From NCBI GenBank assembly GCA_934725855.1, contig CAKVCL010000009.1, forward strand, positions 41,270 through 105,269: 64,000 bases of DNA, given 5' to 3'. A program made the position numbers and the translations under genes. This DNA is from an uncultured Cellulosilyticum sp. Its GTDB lineage: Bacteria; Bacillota; Clostridia; Lachnospirales; Cellulosilyticaceae. Of this stretch, positions 1 through 8,376 are shown in pieces (position 1 is the stretch's first letter; the number at the start of each line of letters is the position of its first letter). The notes under the pieces are model-generated. The model worked only from the letters and a program-made list of their open reading frames with translations, was not told the DNA's origin and did no database searches.

Positions 1-701
1 TTTCCCATTGCCTTACGGTAGGGTTTAAAATCACTCTTACAAAGAACAATGCTGCGCTTTTTCAATATAAAAATTAAAGATACAACCACACTAATTGCCT
101 GTGAAACTGTCGTTCCCAATGCAGCACCAACAGGTCCAAATTGAAGCATACCAATGAAAATATAATCAAGAACGATGTTGGCAATACATGCTACCGCAAT
201 AAAATACATTGGACTTTTACTATCTCCCATACCACGAAAAATAGAACTGATAATGTTATATGCAGTGATAAACGGAATTCCAATAAAACAGATCGTCAGA
301 TATGCCACTGTGCCATTTACAGCTTCGTTAGGAGTAGACATTGCAACCACAATTGGATGAACCAACACTAATAACAGCACTGTCAGCCCAAGAGAAACAG
401 CCATAAACAAAGTTATGGTATTTCCTATATTCTGTGCTACGCATTTATGCTCACCCTCGCCAACAGCCTGCCCTATGCTGACTGTAGTTCCCATGGCAAG
501 TCCTACAATCATGACCGTTAACATATGCATTACCTGCGAACCTATGGATACAGCTGTTGTACTAGCTACTCCATCAAATTGTCCAATAATAAATAAATCA
601 GCCATGCCATAAAGTGTCTGTAAAAAATATGAAAGTAAATATGGTAGAGAAAATAGAACAACATTTCTGAATACGCTACCATTTGTAAGGTTCTTTTCCA
701 T
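1..701 (-). CDS. MATE family multidrug exporter, C-terminus cut by window edge
   Basis: The frame is open from the ATG at 701 to base 1, about 233 codons, and begins MEKNLTNGSVFRNVVLFSLP. This is a typical start for MATE/MepA-type drug:cation antiporters of the inner membrane, whose usual length is about 450 residues, so roughly half is missing to the left. The visible part has repeated hydrophobic helices and the family-like stretch SPMYFIAVACIANIVLDYIF. A ribosome site (AGAGGA) lies about 8 bases before the ATG. A MerR-type promoter lies 36 bases further upstream. The substrate cannot be told from sequence. The family call is confident; only the length is incomplete. Confidence 0.85.
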   Translation of the reverse strand, partial: MEKNLTNGSVFRNVVLFSLPYLLSYFLQTLYGMADLFIIGQFDGVASTTAVSIGSQVMHMLTVMIVGLAMGTTVSIGQAVGEGEHKCVAQNIGNTITLFMAVSLGLTVLLLVLVHPIVVAMSTPNEAVNGTVAYLTICFIGIPFITAYNIISSIFRGMGDSKSPMYFIAVACIANIVLDYIFIGMLQFGPVGAALGTTVSQAISVVVSLIFILKKRSIVLCKSDFKPYRKAMG

Positions 702-732
702 TTTTGTTTTCCTCTTCTGCTTAATGTGTTTT

Positions 733-843
733 TTACATTGTAAACTCTACATTCATTGTAGAGTCAAGCAGAATATTAGTATCCAATATTTTTTTACTCA
801 TATGACCAGTTCTAATTGCTACACTTTTCATAGGTCTTGCCAT
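733..843 (-). pseudogene. 36-codon ORF, possible gene remnant
   Basis: A short frame starts at the ATG at 843 with a good ribosome site (AGGAGAT, 8-base spacing) and reads MARPMKSVAIRTGHMSKK before ending at 733. Its first residues resemble the start of P27-family phage terminase small subunits (MARPxKSV...), but the rest does not continue that family. Its 3' end overlaps the MerR-type promoter of the MATE gene. It may be a decayed phage gene start or a fortuitous frame. This is a weak call. Confidence 0.3.
737..767 (-). promoter_or_regulatory. MerR-type promoter/operator of the MATE gene
   Basis: On the minus strand a TTGACT -35 box (762-767) and a TACAAT -10 box (737-742) are separated by 19 bases. 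The spacer region contains the dyad ACTCTACA-n5-TGTAGAGT. An over-long 19-bp spacer with a central dyad is the hallmark of promoters untwisted by MerR-family activators. No MerR gene is visible in the window, so the regulator would lie further left or elsewhere. Confidence 0.75.
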
Positions 844-865
844 GCTTTCTATCTCCTATCCTATC

Positions 866-1633
866 TCATCTCAATTTTCCATATTCTTTATCTGATACCG
901 GCTCACACCACTCATTAGAACATTCTTCTCCCGGAACTTCTATTGCCAGATGAGAGAACCATTCATTTGGTGCTGCCCCATGCCAGTGTTTTACTCCTGT
1001 AGGAATATTGATGCATTCACCAGGATTTATTTCTATTGCTTCTTTTCCTTCTTCTTGATAATATCCACGTCCTGCAACGCCTATCAGTATTTGACCGCCT
1101 CCGCTCTTTGCATGATGGATATGCCAGTTATTTTTACATCCCGGTTCAAAAGTAACATTAAAAATGCCCACCTGCTCTGTAGAAATAGGTGCTAGAAAAC
1201 TTCTTCCTGTAAAATACTGTGCAAAACCGGTATTAGGCTCCCCGATTGGGAATACCATTGATTTTGCATGTGCTCTCATTGCTTCGTCTTCATAAGGAAG
1301 ATCTCCTTCATCTAGCTTCCACACTTCTTTTGCAAGATTAAATACAGCCCATCCTTTTGGCCATCCCACATAAAATGCTGTGTGAGTGATAATTGCAGCG
1401 ATTTCCTTCTGCGTAACTCCATGTTCTTTTGCATTCTGTAAATGATAAATAAGAGACGAATCTGTAATTCCAGAAGACATAAGTGCCACAACGGTAATGA
1501 TACTTCTAGTCTTTACATCAAGATTCTGATTATTCCAGTTCTCCCCAAAAAGCACATCATCATTGAAATGTGCAAACTGTGGTGCAAAATCTCCCAATGC
1601 AGTTCTTCCTGCAGTCTGTACGATTTTTTCCAT
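866..1633 (-). CDS. Carboxymuconolactone decarboxylase-like protein fused to a cupin
   Basis: The protein has 255 residues in two domains. Residues ~10-110 are a carboxymuconolactone decarboxylase (AhpD-like) helical domain (TRSIITVVALMSSG, KEHGVTQKEIAAIITHTAFYVGWP). Residues ~145-235 are a cupin barrel with metal-ligand motifs HIHHAKSGGGQ and ITPxG-like IPTGVKHWHGA. This fusion is common next to flavodoxins in clostridia and is annotated only as a carboxymuconolactone decarboxylase family protein; the substrate is unknown. The domain usually lacks aromatic-degradation context, as here. It follows the flavodoxin by 18 bases and probably shares its LysR-controlled transcript. The start is set by GGAGG 9 bases upstream. 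Confidence 0.85.
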   Translation of the reverse strand: MEKIVQTAGRTALGDFAPQFAHFNDDVLFGENWNNQNLDVKTRSIITVVALMSSGITDSSLIYHLQNAKEHGVTQKEIAAIITHTAFYVGWPKGWAVFNLAKEVWKLDEGDLPYEDEAMRAHAKSMVFPIGEPNTGFAQYFTGRSFLAPISTEQVGIFNVTFEPGCKNNWHIHHAKSGGGQILIGVAGRGYYQEEGKEAIEINPGECINIPTGVKHWHGAAPNEWFSHLAIEVPGEECSNEWCEPVSDKEYGKLR

Positions 1634-1651
1634 ATTGCTATTCCTCCAATT

Positions 1652-2122
1652 TTATAGTGTTTTTGCCCATTCATTGATTTGCTGTTTGGATACGTTGTTT
1701 AGGAGCTTTCCTTCTGTAATAAGAGCACCTTGAGCAGAAGGCTGTAACTCCCTTACTGTATTTCCAAATCCACTTCCTCCAGACGTAGCAAAAAGAATGA
1801 TTTTTTTGCCAGAAAAGTCATTAGCTTCTAAGAATGTATTAACGATTGTCGGTGCTACATACCACCATATAGGAAAACCCAGAATGATTTCGTCATAATC
1901 ATTGGTATCTATATCAGCATTAGCAATTTCTGGTCTGAATTTTTTATCATTCATCTCCACGCTGCTTCTAGACTTTTTATCCATCCAATTTAGGTCCGCT
2001 TTTGTATAAGGTATCTTCGGTGTAATCTCAAATAAATCTGCTTTGGCGATTTCCGCAATCATCTCGGCTACTTTTTTTGTCGTTCCACTTGCACTGAAAT
2101 AAGCAACTAATTTTTTTCCCAT
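1652..2122 (-). CDS. Flavodoxin
   Basis: This is a short-chain flavodoxin (about 156 residues), an FMN-binding soluble electron carrier. The phosphate-binding loop is AYFSASGTTKKVA near the N-terminus, and the later FMN-contacting stretches IILGFPIWWYVAPT and FATSGGSGFG are clear. The upstream ATG at 2131 is too close to the ribosome site AAGGAG; the ATG at 2122 (MGKKLVAYF) has proper spacing, so I use it. The gene is first in a two-gene unit with the CMD/cupin gene and lies downstream of a LysR regulator. The pair suggests a small redox or detoxification operon. Confidence 0.85.
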   Translation of the reverse strand: MGKKLVAYFSASGTTKKVAEMIAEIAKADLFEITPKIPYTKADLNWMDKKSRSSVEMNDKKFRPEIANADIDTNDYDEIILGFPIWWYVAPTIVNTFLEANDFSGKKIILFATSGGSGFGNTVRELQPSAQGALITEGKLLNNVSKQQINEWAKTL

Positions 2123-2140
2123 AACTTTCATTCTCCTTAA

Positions 2141-2182
2141 TAAAAAAGATGTGTAAGATTTTCCTTCCTATCCTACACATCT
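2141..2182 (-). terminator. Intrinsic terminator after the LysR gene
   Basis: Arms AGATGTGTA and TACACATCT (2147-2155, 2174-2182) are perfect complements; on the minus strand they are followed by a run of Ts. The flavodoxin promoter starts transcripts at about 2178, inside the upstream arm, so the hairpin would stop LysR read-through but not the flavodoxin message. Confidence 0.65.
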
Positions 2183-2184
2183 AT

Positions 2185-2227
2185 TTTATAGTTCAATATT
2201 CTATTATGTCCAATACTTATGTTGTAT
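2185..2227 (-). promoter_or_regulatory. Flavodoxin promoter with LysR box
   Basis: On the minus strand, TTGGAC (2208-2213) and TATAAA (2185-2190) are 17 bases apart. Touching the -35 box is ATAC-N7-GTAT (2213-2227), the classic T-N11-A LysR-family binding motif. It fits activation of the flavodoxin-CMD/cupin unit by the LysR protein encoded just upstream. Confidence 0.6.
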
Positions 2228-2233
2228 CTTATT

Positions 2234-3112
2234 TTATGCCTCAAAGGCATTGATTTTCTCAATAAATCGGTTTACTGCCTGTGAATACGGTATGTTTCTT
2301 CTCCATGCAATAACTGTACTGGCAGTAATTTCTGGAAAGAGTCTTCTTTGAACAAGAATATCTTCCCTCCAGTATTTTGCAGCCCCTTCAATTGATACAG
2401 GATATCCAAGATTGTTTGCCGCCATAACACCTGCATTTGTGCCAAGGTTGCTTGTAAAAGAAATATGAAGTTTGGAAAAATCTTTTCCAAACCAATTCGC
2501 AAGTTCACTCTGTACACCCGTTCTTTCAGGTAGAATAAGAGGCTTCCCTATGAGATCCTGCTTTTGTATAAATTTCTTCTTAGCAAGTGGGTCATCCGGG
2601 CGCATCCCCACAACCCAATGGTCACTGTCCTTAATCCTAATATAATCAAGACCTTCTGTGTCTACTGGCTCCATAAATAATGCAATATCCACAAGTCCCT
2701 TATTCATCATCTCATGTATGGTATCAGCAGTTGCCGTATGAATAGCAATCTGAACCAACGGATATTTTTCTTTATACTGCTTACATATTTTTGCCAAAGT
2801 CTCCACAGCCATAAATTCTCCACAGCCCACGGTAACAGTTCCTTCAATCACTTCTTCCGTTCCTTTAAGTTCTTCTAGAGTACGCTCCTCGAGATTAAGA
2901 ATCTCTAAAGCTCTTCTTTTTAGCAAAATGCCTTCATCTGTAAGCGTAATGTTTTTTCCCTTACGGATAAATAAAACTACTCCTAGCTCTTCCTCAAATG
3001 CTGCCATCTGTCTAGATAGCGTTGGCTGTGTAATATGTAATTGTTCTGCCGCTTTAGTAAAGCTTTGTTCTTTTGTTACCATCAAAAAATAGCGTAATAT
3101 TCTTAATTCCAT
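2234..3112 (-). CDS. LysR-family transcriptional regulator
   Basis: The 292-residue protein opens with a winged HTH: MELRILRYFLMVTKEQSFTK followed by AAEQLHITQPTLSRQMAAFE (residues ~1-60). The rest is a periplasmic-binding-protein-like effector domain (residues ~90-290), giving the normal family length. It lies immediately upstream of the flavodoxin and CMD/cupin genes on the same strand, with a LysR box in the gap. It most likely activates them in response to an unknown small molecule. The ribosome site is weak, but the start agrees with the family. Confidence 0.9.
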   Translation of the reverse strand: MELRILRYFLMVTKEQSFTKAAEQLHITQPTLSRQMAAFEEELGVVLFIRKGKNITLTDEGILLKRRALEILNLEERTLEELKGTEEVIEGTVTVGCGEFMAVETLAKICKQYKEKYPLVQIAIHTATADTIHEMMNKGLVDIALFMEPVDTEGLDYIRIKDSDHWVVGMRPDDPLAKKKFIQKQDLIGKPLILPERTGVQSELANWFGKDFSKLHISFTSNLGTNAGVMAANNLGYPVSIEGAAKYWREDILVQRRLFPEITASTVIAWRRNIPYSQAVNRFIEKINAFEA

Positions 3113-3459
3113 CTATTATTATCCTTTTGTATTTTTAACCATTCCACATTCTAATGTTCCCTTATAAATTTTTTGCCATAAGCTTCTCCTCCATTCACTT
3201 TTTTATTTTCGATCTACAAATTCTTTTTCAGGTGCCCATTCACAATGTCCTATTAAGTAATAATTTTTAAAGTACATTGATGACTTTGGTATAATCACTC
3301 TAAATATATTATACAATTTTAAAACTTCAACTAACAACATGAATATATTCTCCTCATCAATGAAAAAATAATCATGCCAAATCATGTAAGGTTTGACGCA
3401 ATATGTAATTTTAAATATAATATTTTAAAACATACATTGGATTACTAGATTATAGAAAG
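3113..3459. other. Intergenic region between LysR and AGCS genes
   Basis: This AT-rich stretch of about 350 bases separates divergent genes. It contains the AGCS promoter at its right end. A 60-codon minus-strand frame (3203-3385) has no convincing ribosome site or family, and I do not call it. I see nothing else. Confidence 0.5.
3393..3421 (+). promoter_or_regulatory. Promoter of the alanine/glycine symporter gene
   Basis: TTGACG (3393-3398) and TATAAT (3416-3421) are separated by exactly 17 bases, which is close to the vegetative sigma-A consensus. The start codon follows about 40 bases downstream. Confidence 0.7.
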
Positions 3460-4875
3460 ATGGTAAAAAATATGAATTATTTAAATGATATGGTGCAGAC
3501 CCTTAATACCTTTTTATGGGGTAACATACTAATCATTCCCCTTATTGTCCTAGGTATTTATTTTTCATTTCGAAGTGGTTTTGTTCAATTTACTTATTTT
3601 AAAGAAATGATTGCATTACTGGGTGATGGCATTGGTAAATCTGGGAATAAGTCAGGTGGTGTTTCTTCTTTCCAAGCCTTCTGCATTAGTACGGCTTCTC
3701 GTGTAGGGACAGGTAATATTTCTGGAATCGCTATTGCCATTGTATTAGGCGGACCTGGTGCTGTTTTTTGGATGTGGCTCATTGCACTTTTAGGGGCAGC
3801 TTCAAGTTTTGTAGAAAGCACTTTAGCACAAATCTATAAACAAAAAGATGAAGTCGGCTTTCGTGGTGGTCCTGCTTATTATATGGAAAAAGGTCTTGGC
3901 ATGCGTTGGCTCGGTATTATTTTTGCAGGACTTATTACGGTTACATTTGGACTCATCTTTAATGCAGTACAAGCCAATACTATTACGGCTGCTTTTAGCA
4001 ATGCTTTTGGTATGAATAAGGTTTTGCTTGGTGTCATCATAAGCATTGTAACCGCTTTTATCATCTTTGGTGGTATTGAACGCATTGCTAAAGCTTCTGA
4101 AGTCATTGTGCCTATTTTTGCAACGCTTTATATTCTAGTTGCCCTACTTGTTATTCTTCTTAATATCAAACGGGTTCCAAGTATCTTCTCTCTTATTTTC
4201 CAAAACGCTTTCGGACTTCGTGAAATGGGCGTAGGGGGTATAATGGGAACCATTATGCATGGTGTTAAAAGAGGACTATTTTCTAATGAAGCAGGTATGG
4301 GAAGTGCGCCTAATGCAGCAGCCACAGCTACTGTAAGCCATCCAGTTAAGCAAGGACTGATCCAAGCTTTTGGTGTATTCGTAGATACTATTATTATCTG
4401 TACTTGCACTGCATTTATTATCTTACTTGCAGGCGATTATACCAATACCAATTTAACAGGTATTGAGCTCACTCAAGCCGCACTCACTTCTCAATTTGGC
4501 AACTTTGGAAGTTACTTTGTAGCCTTCTGCATTGTGCTTTTTGCTTTTAGTTCAATTATTGGCAACTACTACTATGGACAGTCTAATATTGAATTTATTA
4601 AATACAATAAGACTGTAATGCTCATTTATCGCATTAGCGTTGTTGTAATGGTTATGATTGGTTCACTTCTTAAAGTCTCTGTTGTTTGGGATTTAGCTGA
4701 CATATTTATGGGACTTATGGCACTTATTAACCTCATTGCTATTGCACTTTTAAATAGCCAAGCGATAGCTTGCTTAAAAGATTATCAAAAGAAGCGTCAA
4801 GCTGGTATTAAAGATCCTGTGTTTAAAGCCTCTTCCATTGTTTCTCTCAAAGATAAAACTTCAGAATGGAAATAA
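3460..4875 (+). CDS. AGCS-family sodium:alanine/glycine symporter
   Basis: The 471-residue integral membrane protein has about 11 hydrophobic helices and imports alanine or glycine with Na+. Family motifs are visible: STASRVGTGNISGIAIAI (residues ~80-97), FRGGPAYYMEKGLG and GLFSNEAGMGSAPNAAATA. Length is normal for AlsT/DagA proteins. The ATG at 3460 has poor Shine-Dalgarno spacing; the in-frame ATG at 3472 is an alternative. The gene stands alone with its own promoter and terminator. The exact amino acid substrate is inferred from the family. Confidence 0.93.
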   Translation: MVKNMNYLNDMVQTLNTFLWGNILIIPLIVLGIYFSFRSGFVQFTYFKEMIALLGDGIGKSGNKSGGVSSFQAFCISTASRVGTGNISGIAIAIVLGGPGAVFWMWLIALLGAASSFVESTLAQIYKQKDEVGFRGGPAYYMEKGLGMRWLGIIFAGLITVTFGLIFNAVQANTITAAFSNAFGMNKVLLGVIISIVTAFIIFGGIERIAKASEVIVPIFATLYILVALLVILLNIKRVPSIFSLIFQNAFGLREMGVGGIMGTIMHGVKRGLFSNEAGMGSAPNAAATATVSHPVKQGLIQAFGVFVDTIIICTCTAFIILLAGDYTNTNLTGIELTQAALTSQFGNFGSYFVAFCIVLFAFSSIIGNYYYGQSNIEFIKYNKTVMLIYRISVVVMVMIGSLLKVSVVWDLADIFMGLMALINLIAIALLNSQAIACLKDYQKKRQAGIKDPVFKASSIVSLKDKTSEWK

Positions 4876-4883
4876 ACTAAAAC

Positions 4884-4927
4884 GAGCCGTCACACTAATT
4901 AATTAGTATGGCGGCCCTTTTGTTTTT
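4884..4927 (+). terminator. Intrinsic terminator after the AGCS gene
   Basis: A 30-base dyad from GCCGTCACACTAATT to AATTAGTATGGCGGC is followed by a T-rich tail on the plus strand. It lies between two convergent genes, so it may also serve the ferredoxin gene on the other strand. A close relative of this hairpin occurs at 8320-8349. Confidence 0.75.
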
Positions 4928-4940
4928 CTAAGTTCTACAC

Positions 4941-5135
<195 letters not shown>

Positions 5136-5253
5136 TTACATCTCCTTCTGTTATAATACACTTGAACGCTATTAATATTTCCAGATATTCGCTCTCTCAT
5201 ACTGCAAATCTTTTTTTATAGAAATTTCATCTAAACCCCAACTTCCTACGGTG

Positions 5254-6591
5254 CTAATTTTTGGCTATATTACCTGCTACATTGAGTGCATCCCATGTTC
5301 TTGCAAATGGTGGGGCATAGCATAAATCTAACATGCCTAGCTGCTTGGTGGTCATCTTAGCATAAATGGCAGCTGCAATCACGTTTGTTCTTTGTACGGC
5401 ATCCTTTTTTCCAACCACTTGTCCACCTAAAATTATCTTTGTTTCGGCGTTATATATCAGTTTAATTGAAATATCTTCTTGCCCTGGATAATAGTCTGTT
5501 TGATTTTTATCTGTCATCCATACGGTTTTATAAGGTATTCCCATTTTAGCAGCTTCTTGCTCTGTAATGCCCGTTCTTCCAGCTTCCATATGCATTAATT
5601 TTAAGCAGCTTGAACCTAATGTGCCTTCAAAGCTTTGATTCATCCCACCTAGATTTTCTCCAACAATTCTGCCTAACTTATTCGCACTTGTTGCAAGTGG
5701 AATATAAGTTTCTTCTCCTTTAATTAAGTGAGGCACGGTTGCACAATCTCCTGCAGCATATATATAAGGAAGTGAGGTTTCTCCTTTTTGATTCACTACA
5801 ATGGCACCATTTTGAAGCATTTTAATGCCGGAATTTTTAAGAAAAGCTGTATTAGGTCTAACTCCTGTTGCTATAATGACTAAATCGATGTCCACTTTTT
5901 CATTTTCTGTGACAACCTGATTTACTATTTCATTGCCTTCAAATCCTACTACTTTAGTATTTAGGTAAAGCCTAACCCCTTCTCTTTGAAGCTCTTCTTC
6001 TAATAAATCCGTTACTTCTTTATCAAACGTTTCTTTTAAGATGCGGTCTTCTAACTGAAAGATACAAACTTCTTTACCCATTTTTTTCGCAGCTTCTACA
6101 ATTTCAAGGCCAATAAATCCAGCGCCTACTATTCCAACCTTTTTAATAGAAATATCTTGCATTTTTTCTCTTAGCCTTTTTCCATCAGCCATCTGGCGTA
6201 AAGTATAAACATTTTTTAAATCAATATTTTTAATAGGAGGCAGGATAGGACTTGCACCAGTAGCAATCATTAACTTGTCGTAGCCTTCTGTAAATTCCTT
6301 CTGATTTTTTAAATCTCTAACGGTAACTTGCTGTTTATCTGTATCTATACTTAAGACCTCATGTTCTACAAAAACACTAATCCCTGCCTTAGATGCCTGC
6401 TCTGGGGTTCTTGCTAACATCTGCGCTTCATTATCAAAGAAACCTCCCACAAAATAAGGCAGTCCACATGCCCCAAATGAAATATGAGGTGATTTTTCAT
6501 ATACAGTGACTTCTGCCTCTTTGCAAACACGTTTGAGCTTAGCAGCAGCACTCATACCAGCCGCTATCCCACCAATAATGATAACCTTCAT
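5254..6591 (-). CDS. FAD-dependent CoA-disulfide reductase / NADH oxidase family protein
   Basis: The 445-residue flavoprotein belongs to the pyridine nucleotide-disulfide reductase superfamily. An N-terminal FAD loop (VIIGGIAAGMSAAAKLKR) is followed by the redox-active single cysteine region SFGACGLPYFVGG (Cys ~43). Then come an NAD(P)H loop (VGIVGAGFIGLEIVEAAKKM, ~155), an FAD-binding YAAGDCA (~290) and a C-terminal dimerisation domain. Cys43 fits CoA-disulfide reductases or water-forming NADH oxidases; sequence alone does not choose. It sits between a ferredoxin and a cystine transporter, which favours a role in thiol/disulfide balance. Confidence 0.85.
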   Translation of the reverse strand: MKVIIIGGIAAGMSAAAKLKRVCKEAEVTVYEKSPHISFGACGLPYFVGGFFDNEAQMLARTPEQASKAGISVFVEHEVLSIDTDKQQVTVRDLKNQKEFTEGYDKLMIATGASPILPPIKNIDLKNVYTLRQMADGKRLREKMQDISIKKVGIVGAGFIGLEIVEAAKKMGKEVCIFQLEDRILKETFDKEVTDLLEEELQREGVRLYLNTKVVGFEGNEIVNQVVTENEKVDIDLVIIATGVRPNTAFLKNSGIKMLQNGAIVVNQKGETSLPYIYAAGDCATVPHLIKGEETYIPLATSANKLGRIVGENLGGMNQSFEGTLGSSCLKLMHMEAGRTGITEQEAAKMGIPYKTVWMTDKNQTDYYPGQEDISIKLIYNAETKIILGGQVVGKKDAVQRTNVIAAAIYAKMTTKQLGMLDLCYAPPFARTWDALNVAGNIAKN

Positions 6592-6695
6592 TCTTGTCCT
6601 CCTAACTTAATCCTACTCTGTCATATACTTAATTCATTTATATTCACTAAACCATTTATCAAGCTACTTATATGCTTTCATGTACTTACGTTTTG

Positions 6696-8054
6696 TTACT
6701 CTTTTGTAGCCTTAAGTGAATTGCCTACCGCAATAGCACTTACCATTGTTCCACTTACATTCAGGAATGTTCTTCCCATATCTAATATAGGGTCAACTGC
6801 AATAATCGCTCCTAAAAGTGGGAAGTAGCTTCCAAGCCCCATTCCTGAAACGACTACCGAAATCGCAATAGTCGCTGCACCTGGCAAGCCTGCAATTCCA
6901 AATGAACTAATAGCAATAACAATGGCAAGCATCACAAGGAAACTAATATCTATATTAATCCCTACCATTTGAGCAAGCATCACAGTTACAAGTCCTGGAT
7001 AAAGCCCTGCGCAACCATTCATCCCCATGTTGGAGCCTAAACTTCCTACAAAGCTTGCTACCCCTTCATTTATATTAAACTTTTGATCTAATGTTTCAAT
7101 TAATACAGGTAGTGTGCCCAAGCTTGAACGTGATGTAAACGCAAGCACTAAAGGTTCCATTCCTTTTTGTATATATTCTTTTGGACTCACCCCATTTACC
7201 ATAGCAATCACTAAATGTACTACAAACATGATGATAATACCAATATAAAGGGCTACAATAAATTTCACCACTGTGCCTAATACACTAATGCCCCTTGAAG
7301 TAATCGTATTCGCTAAAAGCACAATCACTGCATAAGGCATAAATTTAATAATGGTCATGGCTACACTTAAAATAATTTTATAAAATGCCTCCACCCATTT
7401 TACAAATGGCTCAATGACTTCACTATATTTCTTACTAAGCCTTCTAATCGCTATACCAATAAAGCTCGCAAAAATAACAACCGCAATAATATTGCCATCT
7501 ACCATCGCTTTTACTGGATTAGCTGGAAGTAACCCTCTTAAAGTCTCTACTAAAGTGCTTACTTCCCTGATTTCTGCATCTTTTAGGTTTGCATTAATGC
7601 CTTGACCTAAATTAAAGAGATAACCTAAACTTACACCAATAACTGCTGCAATTAGCGTAGTCCCTACAAGCATTCCAATCGTACGTGCAGTCATTTTACC
7701 AAGGTTATCCCCTTGCATATTCATAATCACTCTTACAATTGAAAGAAAAACAAGTGGTACAACGAGCATTTTCAATAAATCCATAAAACCATTGCCTACT
7801 AGTCCATACCAACTGGATACTTCGTTTAGCCATCTTATTTCTCCTGGATCACTTGGAAATCTGGCGATAAATTGTATCACGAGTCCTAAAACCAGTCCTA
7901 AACCCGTTCCTACAAACATACGTGTTGAAAACTTAATTTTCTTCTTCTCTAATGCTTTAATTCCTGCAAATAAAACTAAAGCGACTGCAATAAAAATCCA
8001 AGTTTTTATATCACTTAGTAATAAAAACTCTTCAATAAACATGTTGTTAATCAT
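6696..8054 (-). CDS. Dicarboxylate/amino acid:cation symporter, L-cystine (TcyP-like)
   Basis: The protein (about 452 residues) is a DAACS-family secondary transporter with 8-10 hydrophobic segments. The transport-core motifs LAFTSRSSLGTLPVLIETL and VGSLGSNMGMNGCAG match TcyP-type cystine importers more than glutamate carriers; the extended N-terminal part also agrees. AAGGAG with 8-base spacing picks the ATG at 8054 rather than the frame start at 8075. Together with the neighbouring CoA-disulfide reductase-like gene and ferredoxin it suggests uptake and reduction of disulfides. Substrate is inferred from family resemblance. Confidence 0.85.
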   Translation of the reverse strand: MINNMFIEEFLLLSDIKTWIFIAVALVLFAGIKALEKKKIKFSTRMFVGTGLGLVLGLVIQFIARFPSDPGEIRWLNEVSSWYGLVGNGFMDLLKMLVVPLVFLSIVRVIMNMQGDNLGKMTARTIGMLVGTTLIAAVIGVSLGYLFNLGQGINANLKDAEIREVSTLVETLRGLLPANPVKAMVDGNIIAVVIFASFIGIAIRRLSKKYSEVIEPFVKWVEAFYKIILSVAMTIIKFMPYAVIVLLANTITSRGISVLGTVVKFIVALYIGIIIMFVVHLVIAMVNGVSPKEYIQKGMEPLVLAFTSRSSLGTLPVLIETLDQKFNINEGVASFVGSLGSNMGMNGCAGLYPGLVTVMLAQMVGINIDISFLVMLAIVIAISSFGIAGLPGAATIAISVVVSGMGLGSYFPLLGAIIAVDPILDMGRTFLNVSGTMVSAIAVGNSLKATKE

Positions 8055-8376
8055 TAAAGTTTCTCCTTGTGTCATTCATATCAGTAAATGTTTTAATTTA
8101 CCTATTAAAGCATAAAGTATAATATTTTTCAATACCTGATATTATTTACATAATCTTTAATGATTATTAGTAAAAATGGTTATCTGGTTTTACACATACA
8201 CTATCTGGTATATGATCCATAATATATTTTTGATTGCTTTTTGTTTTTGCATTGAACTAATTTGGTCGCTAATTGCTGCTACAGCTTCACTCCCTTTATT
8301 GTAATCGTAAATTTTTGAAGCCGCCACACTATTTAGCTAGTGCGACGGCCTCATGTTTGCCTTACCCATCTTTTAT
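8055..8376. other. Intergenic region before the sensor kinase gene end
   Basis: This gap holds a 30-base GC-rich dyad at 8320-8349 and otherwise AT-rich sequence. A minus-strand open stretch of about 45 codons (roughly 8195-8335) has no ribosome site and no recognisable family, so it is at best a decayed gene end. Confidence 0.4.
8320..8349 (-). terminator. GC-rich hairpin downstream of the two-component/ABC operon
   Basis: The dyad GCCGCCACACTA / TAGTGCGACGGC lies 28 bases beyond the sensor kinase stop codon. The T tract on the minus strand is short and interrupted, so termination may be inefficient. In reverse orientation it is nearly the same sequence as the hairpin at 4884. Confidence 0.5.

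Noticed and set aside
3203..3385. 60-codon minus-strand frame between LysR and AGCS genes
   Set aside because: No convincing ribosome site, AT-rich low-complexity product and no family features; it ends close to nothing that would place it in an operon.
8195..8335. Open minus-strand stretch (…YDYNKGSEAVAAISDQ…) after the sensor kinase gene
   Set aside because: No start codon with a ribosome site and no family match; it overlaps the terminator hairpin. It may be an eroded gene end.
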